Assembly (NCBI GenBank): GCA_002286855.1
Contig: NRSV01000001.1
Span: 1,278,276 to 1,342,275 of the forward strand
Direction: 5' to 3'
Length of the DNA stretch: 64,000 bases
From: Bipolaris cookei
Lineage: Eukaryota; Ascomycota; Dothideomycetes; Pleosporales; Pleosporaceae
Positions within the stretch are counted from its first letter, which is position 1. Every line of letters starts with the position of its first letter. Positions 44,006 to 55,561 of the stretch are shown piece by piece. The notes beneath the pieces were generated by a model that worked only from the letters and a program-made list of their open reading frames with translations, had not been told where the DNA came from and searched no databases. The translations under genes were made by a program, and so were the position numbers.

Positions 44006-45516
44006 ATGAAGCGACGAGCGTCTGACAGCGATATTGGGAAGGCGCTCGACCGCCATGCTGGAGGTAGCGCTGATGTACTTAGCATGTGTATACCAACATG
44101 GAAGCCACCGTCGCCAATACCAACTTTGTCTAGGCAGGCACCGCGCTCTGTTAACCAACCAAGTGTCGAGCACATCTCCATACATACCTCTACACGCACA
44201 TCTCCACACACCTTCCAGTATTCCGGTGAGCAAACTGTAGCATCTATCAGACGCTGGCTTAACGACATCGGACCTAAATACGAGATACTAATGGCTCCAA
44301 CACCTCGGAGCACGACCCCTAGCACTCGTCAAAGCTCCAAACACCAGAGACGTACTCCAGATGCCAAGGCTACTAGAGCCACTAAGATAGTCGCTCCGCA
44401 AGCTTACAGACGACAAAATATGCAATCTGCATGCATTTATGTTGACCAAGCAGTTGAGCTGCCGCCTCAGGTTGATGAATATGTACGCCATGTTCTTGGT
44501 ATCACGTCTTGGGAAGACCGAGTGCCAATCCCAAACCAGCTTGGATCGCAGCGACGTTTCCTCGATCTAGCAGAAACATTCTGGAGCCAGTCAAGGAATA
44601 GCGCTAGCAAGTGTGCGCTCGAGGGCGACTGGCAATGTAACCTCTATCAGATTGTAAGCACCATGGCCGAACTGTCGGGAGGTGTGCTGGAAACAAACGT
44701 GTCCGAGAAACGTGAGCTTACTATGCCTGCCCAAGGACATGCTGAGTGGAATGCTGATTCTAGGTTATAGCGTGGAATCCACAGCTGATAGTAAAGCTAT
44801 CACCACTTGACAAGTCGCGGAACGAAGCCGAGGAGCTAGCACATATCGATTCCCCCGGCATCGATGCCAGCGTTGTTATGGTCACGGACCTCGAACCTTC
44901 TGAGTCAATGTCGCTATGTTCCCACTCTAACTCAGTCGTGTCAACGGCTAGGACGAATGTGAAGAGCTCATCAGACATCTTGACACCAAAACCAGATATT
45001 ACGATGGGACTCACACACAAGGCATTCGCGCGAGAGCATCAGCGACTGCTCATTGATTACCAGGACCGCGAATTGATCTTGAGCGATCCTCATGCAGCTG
45101 TGATGGGCATGCGGTTTCCATTCATGATTGCAGAGCTGAAGGCAATCGCTCCTCTCTCCAAGGCGCAAAACCAGGCCGCTGTTGGCGGTGCCTGCATGCT
45201 GACGATCCTGGAGGATCTGGCTTGCCAGGCAGCATGCAGCACCAATCATCAAGCACCGCCGTTAGCAACAGCAGCAGATCTGTCTCTAGCGCTAGTGTTA
45301 TGTTTCTCCGTCGTCACTGAAGGACCTGTGCACGAGCTATGGGTGCACTTTAGGCGCGAGGACGGCTTCCACATGGTTAACCTTAGGATATGGCGCACCA
45401 CGATAAGAGGCCACGCGGAGGAGCTTGTTAATTGTCTAGGCCGGATAGCTGAGTGGGGTGAAGGGAATTTCAAGGAACGCGTTCTTGAGATGCTGGATCG
45501 AGTGCCAAACCTCTAG
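44006..45516 (+). CDS. DUF7924-type fungal protein, copy B, 483 residues
   Basis: Exon 1 is 44006-44711 and exon 2 is 44771-45516. The 59-base intron (44712-44770, GTGAGC to TTATAG) sits at the same place and has the same length as in copy A. The start MKRRASDSDIGKALDRH matches copy A. Conserved blocks in order are ELPPQVDEYVRHVLGITSWE, KPDITMGLTHKAF, RFPFMIAELKA, AQNQAAVGGACML, LCFSVVTEGPVHELWVHFRR, FHMVNLRIWRTT and EWGEGNF. The two copies differ at many residues yet keep all blocks open, which suggests both have been maintained. The function is unknown. The tail end of the possible nuclease-like core (IAELKA here, IAETKG in A) differs slightly. Confidence 0.8.
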
Positions 45517-46176
45517 ACATATCAGTAGTCGCGAGCAGACGCTCTTGTATCACTAGGTAGCATCTCGGCTACCTACCATGCCTCAAACCTTGTCTATTTA
45601 TTGAAGTAGCTACTTATACTTCTATAGTATTAAAACGGCTTAGGCTTACTTCCCAATAATCATGGATCGTGCTACGAAAACTGTGCTCTACCTTCACTCA
45701 GACTTTTTTGTTCGTGGATGGTCCAGAGACGCGTAGAGCATAACATAAATGCATCGCATACTTGATAGTAGAGTGAGTTGTTTCACTTCAACTTCGTTGT
45801 GTATAGGTCAAGCAGCCACCCGACCTTCAAGACACTGGCGCGATGACTGCAGATTGAAAGAAGGTTGTATTAGAGACTAACTAGCAAGAACGTGGACGTG
45901 AGACTCCACTGCTCCCGCGGGAGCGACCAGAAAACAATATCAAACGCTCTAAAATCAAAAGCCATCCAAGCAAGACAAAGCAAATTACACCAATGTAGAT
46001 TGCCAAGCGACTCACTATAATACAAAAGCCGCTCACCTATGTTTTGCTGGAGTGTATTAATGTGTCTAGAATAAAGAGATGTATACAAGAAAAGGAAAAG
46101 TAGTAAAAAAAGAGAAATGGCCTAATTCATGTTGTCAATCTTCCGTGGAAGCAGTGTTGCTACCATTGCTGCTCAA
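45517..46176. other. Intergenic between convergent genes
   Basis: No coding frame of note is present. It holds the 3' flanks of DUF7924 copy B and the minus-strand gene ending at 46177. Confidence 0.5.
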
Positions 46177-47684
46177 TCATACAGCTCTCGTGTCCGACCT
46201 CTGCAAAACAATCTTCTTGTCATCTCTCTGTAGAAAATCAAACATACTAGAGTTCAGCTGTGCAAGCCTATCCTTGAATAGGTACCCGCTTCCCTCGGTC
46301 ATAGTCATGACCTCGAAGGCCATGCAGAGCAGGTCTTCAGGACTCATGCTATCAACGGTACTCATCGTTTCCCAGTTGAATTGCATTGCCCGGAGGTCGT
46401 TCATCACCAGTATGCGATCAACTAACCCTGCCTTTGAGACGCTCGGATTGGCAGCCATTGAGTGGCGTAATGTAATGATAGCTACTCGTCCGCGGAGCCA
46501 GGCATTCAAGATCTCGGAAACAAGGTCGTAGTAGGTGGCGAGCTTGCTGCGGAACAGCGAACCGCAACGGAACCAGAGTGCGTATAGCCGTCGGATGAGC
46601 GCTAGTTCGTCTGGAGGCATCGGATGCCGAGGGAAGAAAAGTTCCAAAAGGCCAGCAGTAACTTCGCTTTGTAGGAGGCGGAGATCCTGGTGAGGACCCG
46701 ATGGTCGGGAAATAGCTGGAGCGGGATGAGGTGCTTCATGAATTGAATTCCGCTGTGAACCACAGGCGGCCGCACTCTGTACAGAAGGTGCAGGTAATGG
46801 CTGCGTATTAAGTGCCGCTATTGGCTCACCAGTCGCGGCGTGCGCAAGAGGGGTACTAGGTCTACTACGACGATGAGGTGTAAGAGAATGTCCAAAGTGG
46901 CGAATTAAATCATTGGATAAACTAGGCGGCCGAGTTAAAGGCTGCGGGCATTGAATACGCAGATGAGGTGGAAGCAGGATATGCTGGCGGTCATGCGGTC
47001 GACTGATTTGGAGTATTTGTTCCTGTACACCTTGTGGCAGTAACTGTGTCTGTGTAGTGCGGGAGTGTTGAGCTTGGTGAACTGGAGGGTGGTTCTTTGA
47101 ATATCTTGATCCGCCATCCGTGAAGAAGGTCGAAGTAGATGGCGGTAAACTATAATTTACGGAAGCAGATTTAGATGGTGCTGGTATTACAGAGCGTGGA
47201 GAGTCAGTGGCAGGCAGGGATGGCACTGCACCAGGCGGACAGGGTCCACATAAACGACTGTAGCCATCGCTGTGACAATAAACACTTCCAGAGATATGTT
47301 GCTGGAGTTCCTGGGAAGAACCCGACGCGGCCCTCCGCAATTGGTCTTTGGGTGTCCCTCCAGCAGATAGCGGGGAGTTGACTGCGGTAAATCCTCCGGT
47401 GCGGGCAGCGGCAGAGCTTCCTGGAGTCGACATCTGTGTACTTGAAAATGTTCTCGGCCGTTTTACAGCTGTCAAGTATGCCCCATCATTGTTAGGATTA
47501 GCTAAAACGGTTCTAATCTTCCGCTTCTTCAGTTTGTTAGCCTTGACATTAGTAAAAGAATGCATATCCAATAGAGTAAGTAGGTGACAATGCAGACGTG
47601 GCAGTAACTTACAAAACCCTCATTGTTGCTACTGGCAACATGTTCATCATTACATGGCTTCTTGTTCTTCTTCGCGTTTCTCAT
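46177..47684 (-). CDS. Hypothetical protein, 478 residues, two exons
   Basis: A short exon 1 (47613-47684) encodes MRNAKKNKKPCNDEHVASSN and NEGF. The intron 47542-47612 (71 bases, GTAAGT to GTCAAG, branch-like CTAAT) keeps phase into exon 2 (46177-47541). The first 300 residues are basic then Ser/Thr/Pro/Gln-rich and probably disordered (KLKKRKIRTVLANPNN, RPRTFSSTQMSTPGSS). The C-terminal 150 residues are helical and ordered (QSEVTAGLLELFFPRHPMPP, LIRRLYALWFRCGSLFRSKL, NAWLRGRVAIITLRHSM). The basic start hints at a nuclear protein. The family is unknown. Exon 1 sequence also stays open upstream toward the next gene (LKENLRRWIVIKTFNAM), so the start could lie in a further exon. Confidence 0.6.
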
Positions 47685-47736
47685 AGCGTTAAAAGTCTTT
47701 ATAACGATCCATCGGCGGAGGTTTTCTTTTAGACTG

Positions 47737-48249
47737 TCAAAAGCTCAGCGAACGTTTACATCTTACGCAAATCCAGAAGTAATGCTTACATCTCTTTATG
47801 GCCTTATTTTCGTAAAACAAATCTTTTTTGTATATTTTACTCGGATGGGGCTTCAGCAAGTGACTTCGGGCTACACTTTCGCCCCAAATCCGGGATCCAT
47901 GCTTCTTTAGCAAATCCTCAAGCTCATTTTCAAGAGAATCTGGGTTCTTCGCAAAAATCAACAAAGAATTCGACATGTTTGATGACGTACTCAGTTTCTC
48001 TTGCAGATCCTGTAACAGTTTTGTCGATAGATGAGTTACCTTGTTAGCCAGAGCGGAGCAATCTTCGTTTTCAAATTTTATCTGGCGACGAGGTTGGCTT
48101 GCCGATTCCAGACCTAAGCATTCTATTACCTTGTAGATAGCCACATGGCACTCACTTATGATGATTAGATGCCATTCTCTCTCATCCCATCGTTGTGGAC
48201 CGTACTCAATCTTTTGGGAATCAGCCATCGTGCTGTGTTTGGAGCGCAT
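47737..48249 (-). CDS. Hypothetical protein, about 170 residues
   Basis: ATG 48249 (MRSKHSTMADSQKIEYGPQR) or ATG 48228 (MADSQKIEY) starts a frame with good protein character: WDEREWHLIIISECHVAIYK, LANKVTHLSTKLLQDLQEKL and NSLLIFAKNPDSLENELEDL. It ends KRSLSF. Near the end, GTAAGC and GTAAGA donors and a TTTTGACAG acceptor lie close together (47730-47795), so the true C-terminus may be spliced. The next gene on the same strand starts 53 bases beyond the stop, and the frame between them is open. The two could therefore be one gene, but I could not find a donor in the right phase. The domain is not recognised. Confidence 0.5.
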   Translation of the reverse strand: MRSKHSTMADSQKIEYGPQRWDEREWHLIIISECHVAIYKVIECLGLESASQPRRQIKFENEDCSALANKVTHLSTKLLQDLQEKLSTSSNMSNSLLIFAKNPDSLENELEDLLKKHGSRIWGESVARSHLLKPHPSKIYKKDLFYENKAIKRCKHYFWICVRCKRSLSF

Positions 48250-49177
48250 TGCAATCACATTGCGATAGTAAGACTGGTGTTGAGTGTCGGAAGTAGATTA
48301 GGTTACGTTGGAAGGCGAAATGACTGTTTAGTCGAATGACGAAGCACGTTACAGTTCGGCCATGAAGCGAGTAAATAAATCATACAATGGGAGGGCGATG
48401 AACAACAGCTAGGAGTTATATTTGTGCAGCGTATACATCTTAAAGAATATCACCTTCGTCTGCCAAGTCTGAAAGCGGACCTCTCGTGGCGGCATCAAGT
48501 GAACCGTACTCCTTACATCTACCAATAGACTTATCGTTGCTCAACGTTTTTAGCGAACGCCCAACGAATGCGAGATAGGAATGCTCTGCTCTAATGAGAC
48601 AAGGGTGCTTGCCCTTCCAAGAATTGTGACGCGTATCTGATCCTATTGGTCACACGATGCTATAGAGAACGCTTCATTTCCTTGACCGAGTCAATCATCA
48701 TTTCCGCCTTGTTTGCCTTGTTTACCTTAACGAGGCTGATTCCAACCTGATCCTAATGTACATCAGCGTACAAGGATATTCAGCCCCTTCAATATCTAGG
48801 CAAGCAGGGATATGGAGAGAGATGAGGTAAGGGGTTTTGATGCATATGCAAAGGCCAAGAGCGGAGGGATTTTGCGACAGCAGTAACTTTTGTGGCGTAC
48901 TTCAGTAAGCCGATTGGACAACAGTTATCCTTGTAGCGCTGGGGCCTCTTTATTGTCCAACGCTCTGCGTATACTATGCATCCCCGTGCATCTGGCGTTC
49001 GCTGGTAGGTTGCAAGCGAGAAGTCTACCTCGACATCTCGTCTGGTTCCACACCACTTGCACCAGACCGTGCACATGTCCAGTGAGGTACGGAACCGAGA
49101 CAAACGGGCCGGGGAGACACTTGAGCTCCTGTGTCGTCATCTAACGTAAATGGTCATAGCTTGCAACGGAGCACTGG
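48250..49177. other. No supported gene
   Basis: Short overlapping frames at 48789-49144 on both strands are mirror images of one another and lack domains. Promoter sequence for the gene at 48249 is expected at the left edge. Confidence 0.4.
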
Positions 49178-49476
49178 TTACAATATTCCTTTGCAAAATC
49201 CTAGGATTATGATGACAATGACAATGACTCACTAGCAGCGGCGCTGAATTGGGAAGTCTCACCTTCCTGCAGAAGCCCTTTGGATCGGCGTTTCTCGTTA
49301 CTGTCCATCCGTGAACCATCTCGCGTACGACCATGACGGAACCCGTGGTTTTCTCGTGGATCCTCATATTCCATGGCTATGCTCGGAATACACTTCGCTG
49401 AAAGAAAGAGTATGAAGACTGACAACTCAGAGAAGATTCTGATGACATACAACAACCCAAATGCCTTACATTTCAT
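49178..49476 (-). CDS. Candidate small secreted protein, 78 residues
   Basis: ATG 49476 opens MKCKAFGLLYVIRIFSELSV followed by FILFLSAKCIPS, a long hydrophobic start like a signal peptide or membrane anchor. A polar, charged stretch follows (EYEDPRENHGFRHGRTRDGS, NEKRRSKGLLQ). A GTGAGA to ATCCTAG intron (49201-49262, 62 bases) lets the protein end GFCKGIL at 49178. Without splicing it would run a little longer (SAAASESLSLSS). Small size, leader-like start and basic tail suit a secreted peptide, but it has few cysteines and no known family. Confidence 0.35.
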
Positions 49477-49932
49477 CTGTGATAATACGCATGCCCTTCT
49501 TCGGGTGGCGGCGTCAGCTTGTCTACAGTTCGGGCCCCTCAACCGAAGCGAATGTCACTCAACGTCATGCCGCGCCCCTGCATATTAGTCTCATTGCATT
49601 TGTGACACGGCTAGTCCCTTTTTAGGGTGCTGCCTACGAAGGATCAAACTTCAACTTGGATCATTTCACGTACCATTCGCTGAGTCTTATCTAAATATAC
49701 TATTCCAAGACCAGCAAGGTTTGCGCAGGGATTCACCGCCTCCTATGGCAGGATAATTTAGAAAAGAGACCCAATTTTACCTTGCTCACGTTGCCGTTCC
49801 CCCTTTTCGCCTTGTCCCGATTCGTCTCTTCATCCAATCGAACTGTAAAATGAGTATATATTCGATACTGAAAGGCCCTCACTTCCTGCAAACTACCTAC
49901 ATCTCTATTTGTAACAGAATAAAGTAAAGCCA
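49477..49932. other. Intergenic, promoter side of the regulator gene
   Basis: No coding frame is supported. It lies between divergently transcribed genes. Confidence 0.5.
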
Positions 49933-51689
49933 ATGCCTGGTAACCTCAGGAAGTCTTGGTCCAAGCGAGCCGGCAATAAGTATGTACCGTCGTTACACTC
50001 AAATCCACGCTCCCACACTCACACTATTGACCTGTACAGCTGCCACCGCAAAAAAGTTAAGTGCGTTGCAAAAAGCACCACGACTTGCAAAAGGCGTTGT
50101 CTTGCTAGCCTTACATGCACATACAAGCAATACTCACAAAAGAGAGGCCCCAAGGGCGGCAATACCAAAGTCCTCTCTGAACTCCGCGAAACCGAGCGCA
50201 ACGCTCAGCTCGCGGCTGGATCCTCAACCGATTCCGGATTCGACAGATACCCACTGTCCGCCACACCTGCCCCCACTCAAGGGCTGTTACCCCCCGGTCT
50301 CGTCAGTAGCTGTATAGAATACTTCTCTAACAATGTCTACTCCTCAGAGCCCGTCCTGCACCCCAAAAGGGCGCAAGAAGCAGCCGATAATATGGGCCGC
50401 TCTATTGAATCGTACTGTATGATTGTTGCACTGTGTGCGTACGTCATGATCAAGTTCAACTACAAACTACCTGCCGAAGTGCTCCCTCCAAAGACAGCTC
50501 ACATGTCAAATGTCCATGTTGGCCAGATACTATTGGAAGAATCACTCCGCGTGCGACACGACTATGACAACCGCAAGAACCCCACGCACACGACGGTGCT
50601 TACATCGTGGTTTTACAGTGGCTGCTACTTTGAACTGGAGCAAGAGGAAGTATCCTGGACACATCACCAGGATGCTACAACATACGCGGAACTGCTGGGT
50701 ATGCACAAGGACGAGATCTACGAATGTTATCCTTTAGATGCACCCCAAAGGCGCGTCCTTTACTGTCTTTTGATCATTGCTGATCGGTATTTTCGAGAGC
50801 GCTTTTGTGATTTTTTCTTTCCCTTTGTTCCGTTCCTAACAACTTTCTGCAGATTCTACAATCTACACAAATGCCGGCCTATCACATTACACCACAAGGT
50901 ACAGCTTCCTCCAAAAGATAAGCCATCCACAGGTTTGCCCATTGCGGCTGGAATAGAACCCATATTCGTCTTGGCAGGTCTCGCCGATTATCTAGTCCTC
51001 CATTGGAATATTGCAAACGAAAAACTCTCTCTAAACGATAAACTCCTCCAAGATTTAGAGAAAAGCTTTTCCGAGGATGATTTTCTCCAATGCTCTATCA
51101 CAATGTACGATTACGACGATGCACAAAAGGTACAAATCTTTATCACTCGGCAGTGGCTAAGAGTAAAAACATGGCAGCTCATGAGCAGGAACCAGCACAG
51201 CGCCTGTCAAGACTCTATCGATGCATACGGGGATTTTCTGCAAACCTCAAACAAATTCTCAACGCAATCCATGGCAGTGCATGGCTTTAGCTTGGTAAGT
51301 ACGAGGTCGTCATAGTATCATGGTCTTACCAAACCCCCGCTAGCCAACGTCTATTCGTGAGGTTGACACCCTGGCTAGCTTCCCCCTCCCCCTTTTTTGT
51401 CGTTCCTGCATATCTCATCGAAAGGGTTTACCTTATATCTTAGCTTAGTTGTTAGCTAACAGCGTTCCAGACTAAGAAATTAATCGAGATAGCCGACTAT
51501 TTGACGGATATAGCCACTCGCAAAACTTCCTCACCAAATTCGTTGGTGCCGAGTCTTCGCCACTCAGTCCCGAAATTCATACATCTCATCTCGAAGCTCA
51601 GGGGTGCAGAACGTCAAACCGATGCCCTCCTAGAAAAACTCTCTGAAGGTCATAATTACGGATTGCCTGATACAAATAACTTACCCTAG
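49933..51689 (+). CDS. Zn2Cys6-type fungal regulator (AmyR-like), damaged zinc cluster, 484 residues
   Basis: Four exons: 49933-49979, 50040-50786, 50853-51294 and 51471-51689. Introns are 60 bases (GTATGT to GTACAG), 66 bases (GTATTT to CTGCAG, branch-like CCTAAC) and 176 bases (GTAAGT to TTCCAG, branch-like GCTAAC), with matching phases. The last exon adds TKKLIEIADYLTDIATRK to a LPDTNNLP end. After splicing, the zinc cluster reads RAGNNCHRKKVKC, then CKRRC and LTC. The first cysteine of the usual ACDxCHRKKVKC is Gly here, and the fourth and fifth are spaced CX3C rather than CX2C. The middle (CIEYFSNNVYSSEPVLHPKR, AELLGMHKDEIYECYPLDAP, HKCRPITLHHKVQLP) matches sugar-response activators of the AmyR kind. 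DNA binding may be impaired, so it could be a modified regulator or an early pseudogene. Confidence 0.65.
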
Positions 51690-52533
51690 ACAGTTTAAAG
51701 ATCGACGCTTAACAATGGGCACTCTTTCGAGGGCGCTTCCTTCGATATTGCTCGAGTTTCCTAGGAGGGTTAAATTAAAACAACTCAGCGATCCATAACT
51801 TCACCATCTGTTGATCTTTCAGGGCACTTCAGCTGCATTTTACAATCAGTTCCGGGGGTTTCGTGCACGAAAAGATGCGAAGTCATGTTTTTTTCAGTAC
51901 CCGATTCGGGCAGGTTGAGGTGTGGCTAGCATCTTAGTACGTTCCTAGAAATACCGCTTACGTTTTCTTGAATCACTGAATTATCGCACCGGCCTTGTCG
52001 AACAGATCAATATCAGCAAATGCAGCGACGGCTACTCATTTGGGAACAATCTGCACGGGTACAAAACTTATGAACTGGGCATAGAGTTCATAGAAACGAC
52101 TGGGGAAGAGCCCCATGCTGCCACTCATCAATGGCTTCACGGAAACATGCGACCCATATCCGAGGTTGGCACTGGCCTGGATGGATCCAAAGGAGGAGCA
52201 GCGGGAGTTTGGTGTTCCTTTTGAGAGTTCCCTAGTGAGTCACATAGTTCCATAGAGGCCCATAGTTTCAAGCCATAGAGACATAACGAGTTACAACTCT
52301 ACAAGTTCTTTGCCACCTTCGATAGATTCTATTGATTCAGCGGATAGATAAAGTGCACTATTAACTCACAAGGACCACGGGCTCGTCTGAGGTTCTAATC
52401 AAACACGAAGACCTCTGTGTAGTGCAATCACTAGACAATACGTGCCAGGAACTAAGTTTGACCTATACTAAATCTAGCAAAAATGAAGAAACATCGCCCT
52501 CTGGTCGCAACCACTCCTTACATCTCTGTAATC
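51690..52533. other. Intergenic between convergent regulator genes
   Basis: No supported frame is visible. It holds the 3' ends of both regulator genes. Confidence 0.5.
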
Positions 52534-55500
52534 CTATTCAAGACCCTGCTGCCGCTGAACATTATTGAGAATCTCGAGGTCCATGCGTAAGGTGGGCGAG
52601 TTTGGCGCGACCTCTTCAATGACGTTGATAGTGCGCTTGAACAGGGCAGAGAGTGTGGATTTGGTGAGCCAGGTATCGCTTGGGAGAAGAGGGTAGAGTT
52701 TGGACTTGTACACTGAGGTGAGGACAAGCATGTTTCCGAATTGTCTATGCTGCGTTAGCGGAATGCTATTGAGAAGACCAGGGGAGCAATAGACTTACGC
52801 GTGAAGTGTACCGAATATGTTTGTGACTACGAGCCTCTTCTTGCGTGTTGGGGTGAAATACTGGTATTTGCTACCAGGCTCTTCGCCTACGCCATCGAAT
52901 GCAATCGTGCTTTGGATCGCGCTGTTGATGCATTGGCAAGCGACCTTGATAATCTTCTGCAGGTCCTCGCTCAGTTCGACCATCGGCGAGTTGTGCTGAG
53001 CGGCGCCTGTGCTCGCTGAAGTTGAGGACGGGAACTCCAAAGTATGACTCGCGAGCTTCAGATACGGTCGCAACATCATGTAGAGGCCACCATAGTACTT
53101 GGCGCGAACACGGGCAATGTTGAGATCGGTCGAGGGGTACTCGCTGTCGTCCCAGGCAAGCTCGGGTGAAAGTAGTTTCCTCCAGTTTTCCAATACACCC
53201 ACATGCGTGAGCGCGTGATAAGCGACTTCCTTGACACTAGTGGGGTCGAAGCTCATTCGTCCGCTGGGTCCGTACAAGGCGTTGTGTGCCGCATTTAGGA
53301 TCACTCGCAGGAACGTCTGGGTAGAGTAGAGCTTCATCATCAGGTCATTCCGCGGACCCGATGTGATGTCCTCTGGTTGCGCGGAGCTGCTGTCCTCTTG
53401 GATCCAGGTCTCGTTGACACCTTCAGGGTACATAATGTCACTCTGATGCGCGGAGATGCCGGAGGGTGGCAGGTTGCTCATCTCCGCCAGGATATCACTA
53501 AACAAAAAACTCTGTTAGCAGGGGTTGAGATCTCGATTTCGACAGCAGAAGCGACTTACGATTCGAGCTGCAGTGCTGTCCAGTAAACACACATGACCAG
53601 ATTTAATCGATATCGTTCCTCGGGACTCCAGAATCGACGTTTCTCGTTATTCACACGAAGGAGCTTGGTGTAGTCGGCTTTGATCAGTACCAGAGCGATA
53701 CGGCATGCGTTGTTGATCCAACTCCAGCTCTCTAATACTCGTGCAAACTGACTGAGATAGAGCGCGGCCAAAAGCATGGCTTGCGAATGGGCTGCTGTGT
53801 TTCCACCTTGCTGGTTTCCGAGGATGTCAGTCGCGTAAGCGTAGTAGGCCATACCAGGGAGAATGTCAATGTTTCGCGGATGGCTATCTTCAGACGCCTC
53901 ACTGGCAAAACTGCCATTGGCATTTGGAGAGTTGCGGGTGTAGCCATACTCCGAGTGAATGTATGCATTCCGGTTGTTTTGCGGTGCAGGCAACGGGTTT
54001 GTGTATGAACAAACCTTGCCTAGGGCAAGAACAAGTAGAACAACAGCGTTGCGCAATGAGCGTTCAATCTCGCCTCGAGCTGATGGCAACCCGTCCAACC
54101 CGCTGGCTAAGTGCTCTCGCTTGACGCTGGAATTGGGCTGTTGTACTCCGTTCACAGCAGGTGATCTGAGACTTGTGCCTCGCGATTCGGGACTGTACTG
54201 ATCGCTGAACTTTCTGAACATGCGCTTGAGTTTGACCTCGTTCATGAACGGATGGAACATGTGCATGCTGTCCATGTACGACTTGAGCAAATCAAACATG
54301 ACATGACGACGGAAGTCAGGGCAGCCGTCGGGGCCAAGGCCGCTCTGGTAGCTTTCGCGCGGTGTGCTGCTGGGCTCAGAGGGGCTTTGATGGTCGTAAG
54401 GCGGATGGCCCCACAAGCCATCTTTGCCGGGCGCTGGAGAGGTGGCTTCGGAATCGTTGCTGCTCTCTGGGCTACCAGGGCCTTGGGCGCCGTCGTTTTG
54501 GTCTTGACCCTCGCCAACACCCCAAATGCGCAGCAAACCACGGTCCTGCTCCAACTGCATCGGGTAATCTGACACTTCGTGGCCATCGTCGATGAGTCGT
54601 TTCAGGTATAGAATGCCTTCAGAATAGGCATTCATTTGATCCCACTCTTTGAGTAGTTTGTGTGCAGGGGTAGTGTGGTCTTCTTGGAGACCGGTCTGTT
54701 CTTGACGGTCGGTCTCAGAAGCGTGGCTGGGCGTCATGCCGTTTTGTGTTGGTGGAAGTCTGCTATCCACATCCTTTTGGAACCTTTCGACATGACCCAC
54801 AGCTTGTTCAACAAGCTCTGATAATCTGTTGACGCTCTTTTGAAGCTTCGTTATGTTTTTTTCTTGCCTGGAAAGTGTCAAAAAAGGGTGACTGAATATA
54901 AAGCGAAGGCGACGCACTTTGATGGATGAATATCTTCGTACTGGCAGTTAAGATTATTCTCTCTGCAATGCTGGCACGGCCAGGCTTCATCACACTTCTG
55001 CTTTCGCGAACGGCAATTCATGCAGGCTTGGCTGGCTCGGTGCCGCTTTCTTCGATTTTGCGTTTCTGCGCCAGCAGCATTGCTATAAGACATGGATTGT
55101 GCGGTAACTACTGGGTTGGGTTCTTGATGAGTATCCGGTAGCAGTATTTTATTTTCTGGAGCCGCTGGAATTATGTCCTGGGGAGATGCATCCTCATATC
55201 TTCCTATCTCTGTTGTGCGATAGTCGGTCATGGGATGCGTGGCTTGTTGGAAGAATCCTGATCTGGGTTCTTGATAGTTAAGCGGCAGCCCGTCACTCCC
55301 TGGAGCCGTCGAGGGCATGTCCGGACGATGAACATCTTGAAATCCCGATGGAGATGCTGTGCTATAGTTTTTCCTGAGTTGCACAGTTTGATCGATCGGT
55401 CCTGGGTAGAATCCATAGAGAGGCGGCAGCGATATTGTATTCGATGGAGCCGTCGAAACTCTGACCACACCATCATCATTCCCGCATATATGTTGCTCTC

Positions 55501-55561
55501 CAGGACGTGGTAGGACATTTGGATGTTCCATATTGTATGGTATATGTGTCCCCGAAGCCAT
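52534..55561 (-). CDS. Zn2Cys6 fungal transcription factor, 953 residues, four exons
   Basis: Exons are 54918-55561, 53560-54867, 52799-53497 and 52534-52744. Introns of 50, 62 and 54 bases have GT...AG ends (GTGCGT to TTCCAG, GTAAGT to GTTTAG, GTAAGT to GCATAG) and fit phase throughout. The zinc cluster is intact at about residues 177-205 (ACMNCRSRKQKCDEAWPCQH, then CRENNLNC) after a basic RRKRHR. A leucine-patterned coiled coil follows (ITKLQKSVNRLSELVEQAV), which usually mediates dimerisation. The fungal regulator middle domain includes VMFDLLKSYMDSMHMFHPFM, VLLVLALGKVCSYTN and LYLSQFARVLESWSWINNAC. It should be a nuclear DNA-binding activator. The target genes are not evident from neighbours. 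Four separate frames seen here belong to this one gene. Confidence 0.85.

Noticed and set aside
54242..54586. Alanine-rich 114-residue minus-strand frame and its plus-strand mirrors
   Set aside because: They are shadows of exon 2 of the Zn2Cys6 factor, whose own frame has conserved motifs and matched splicing.
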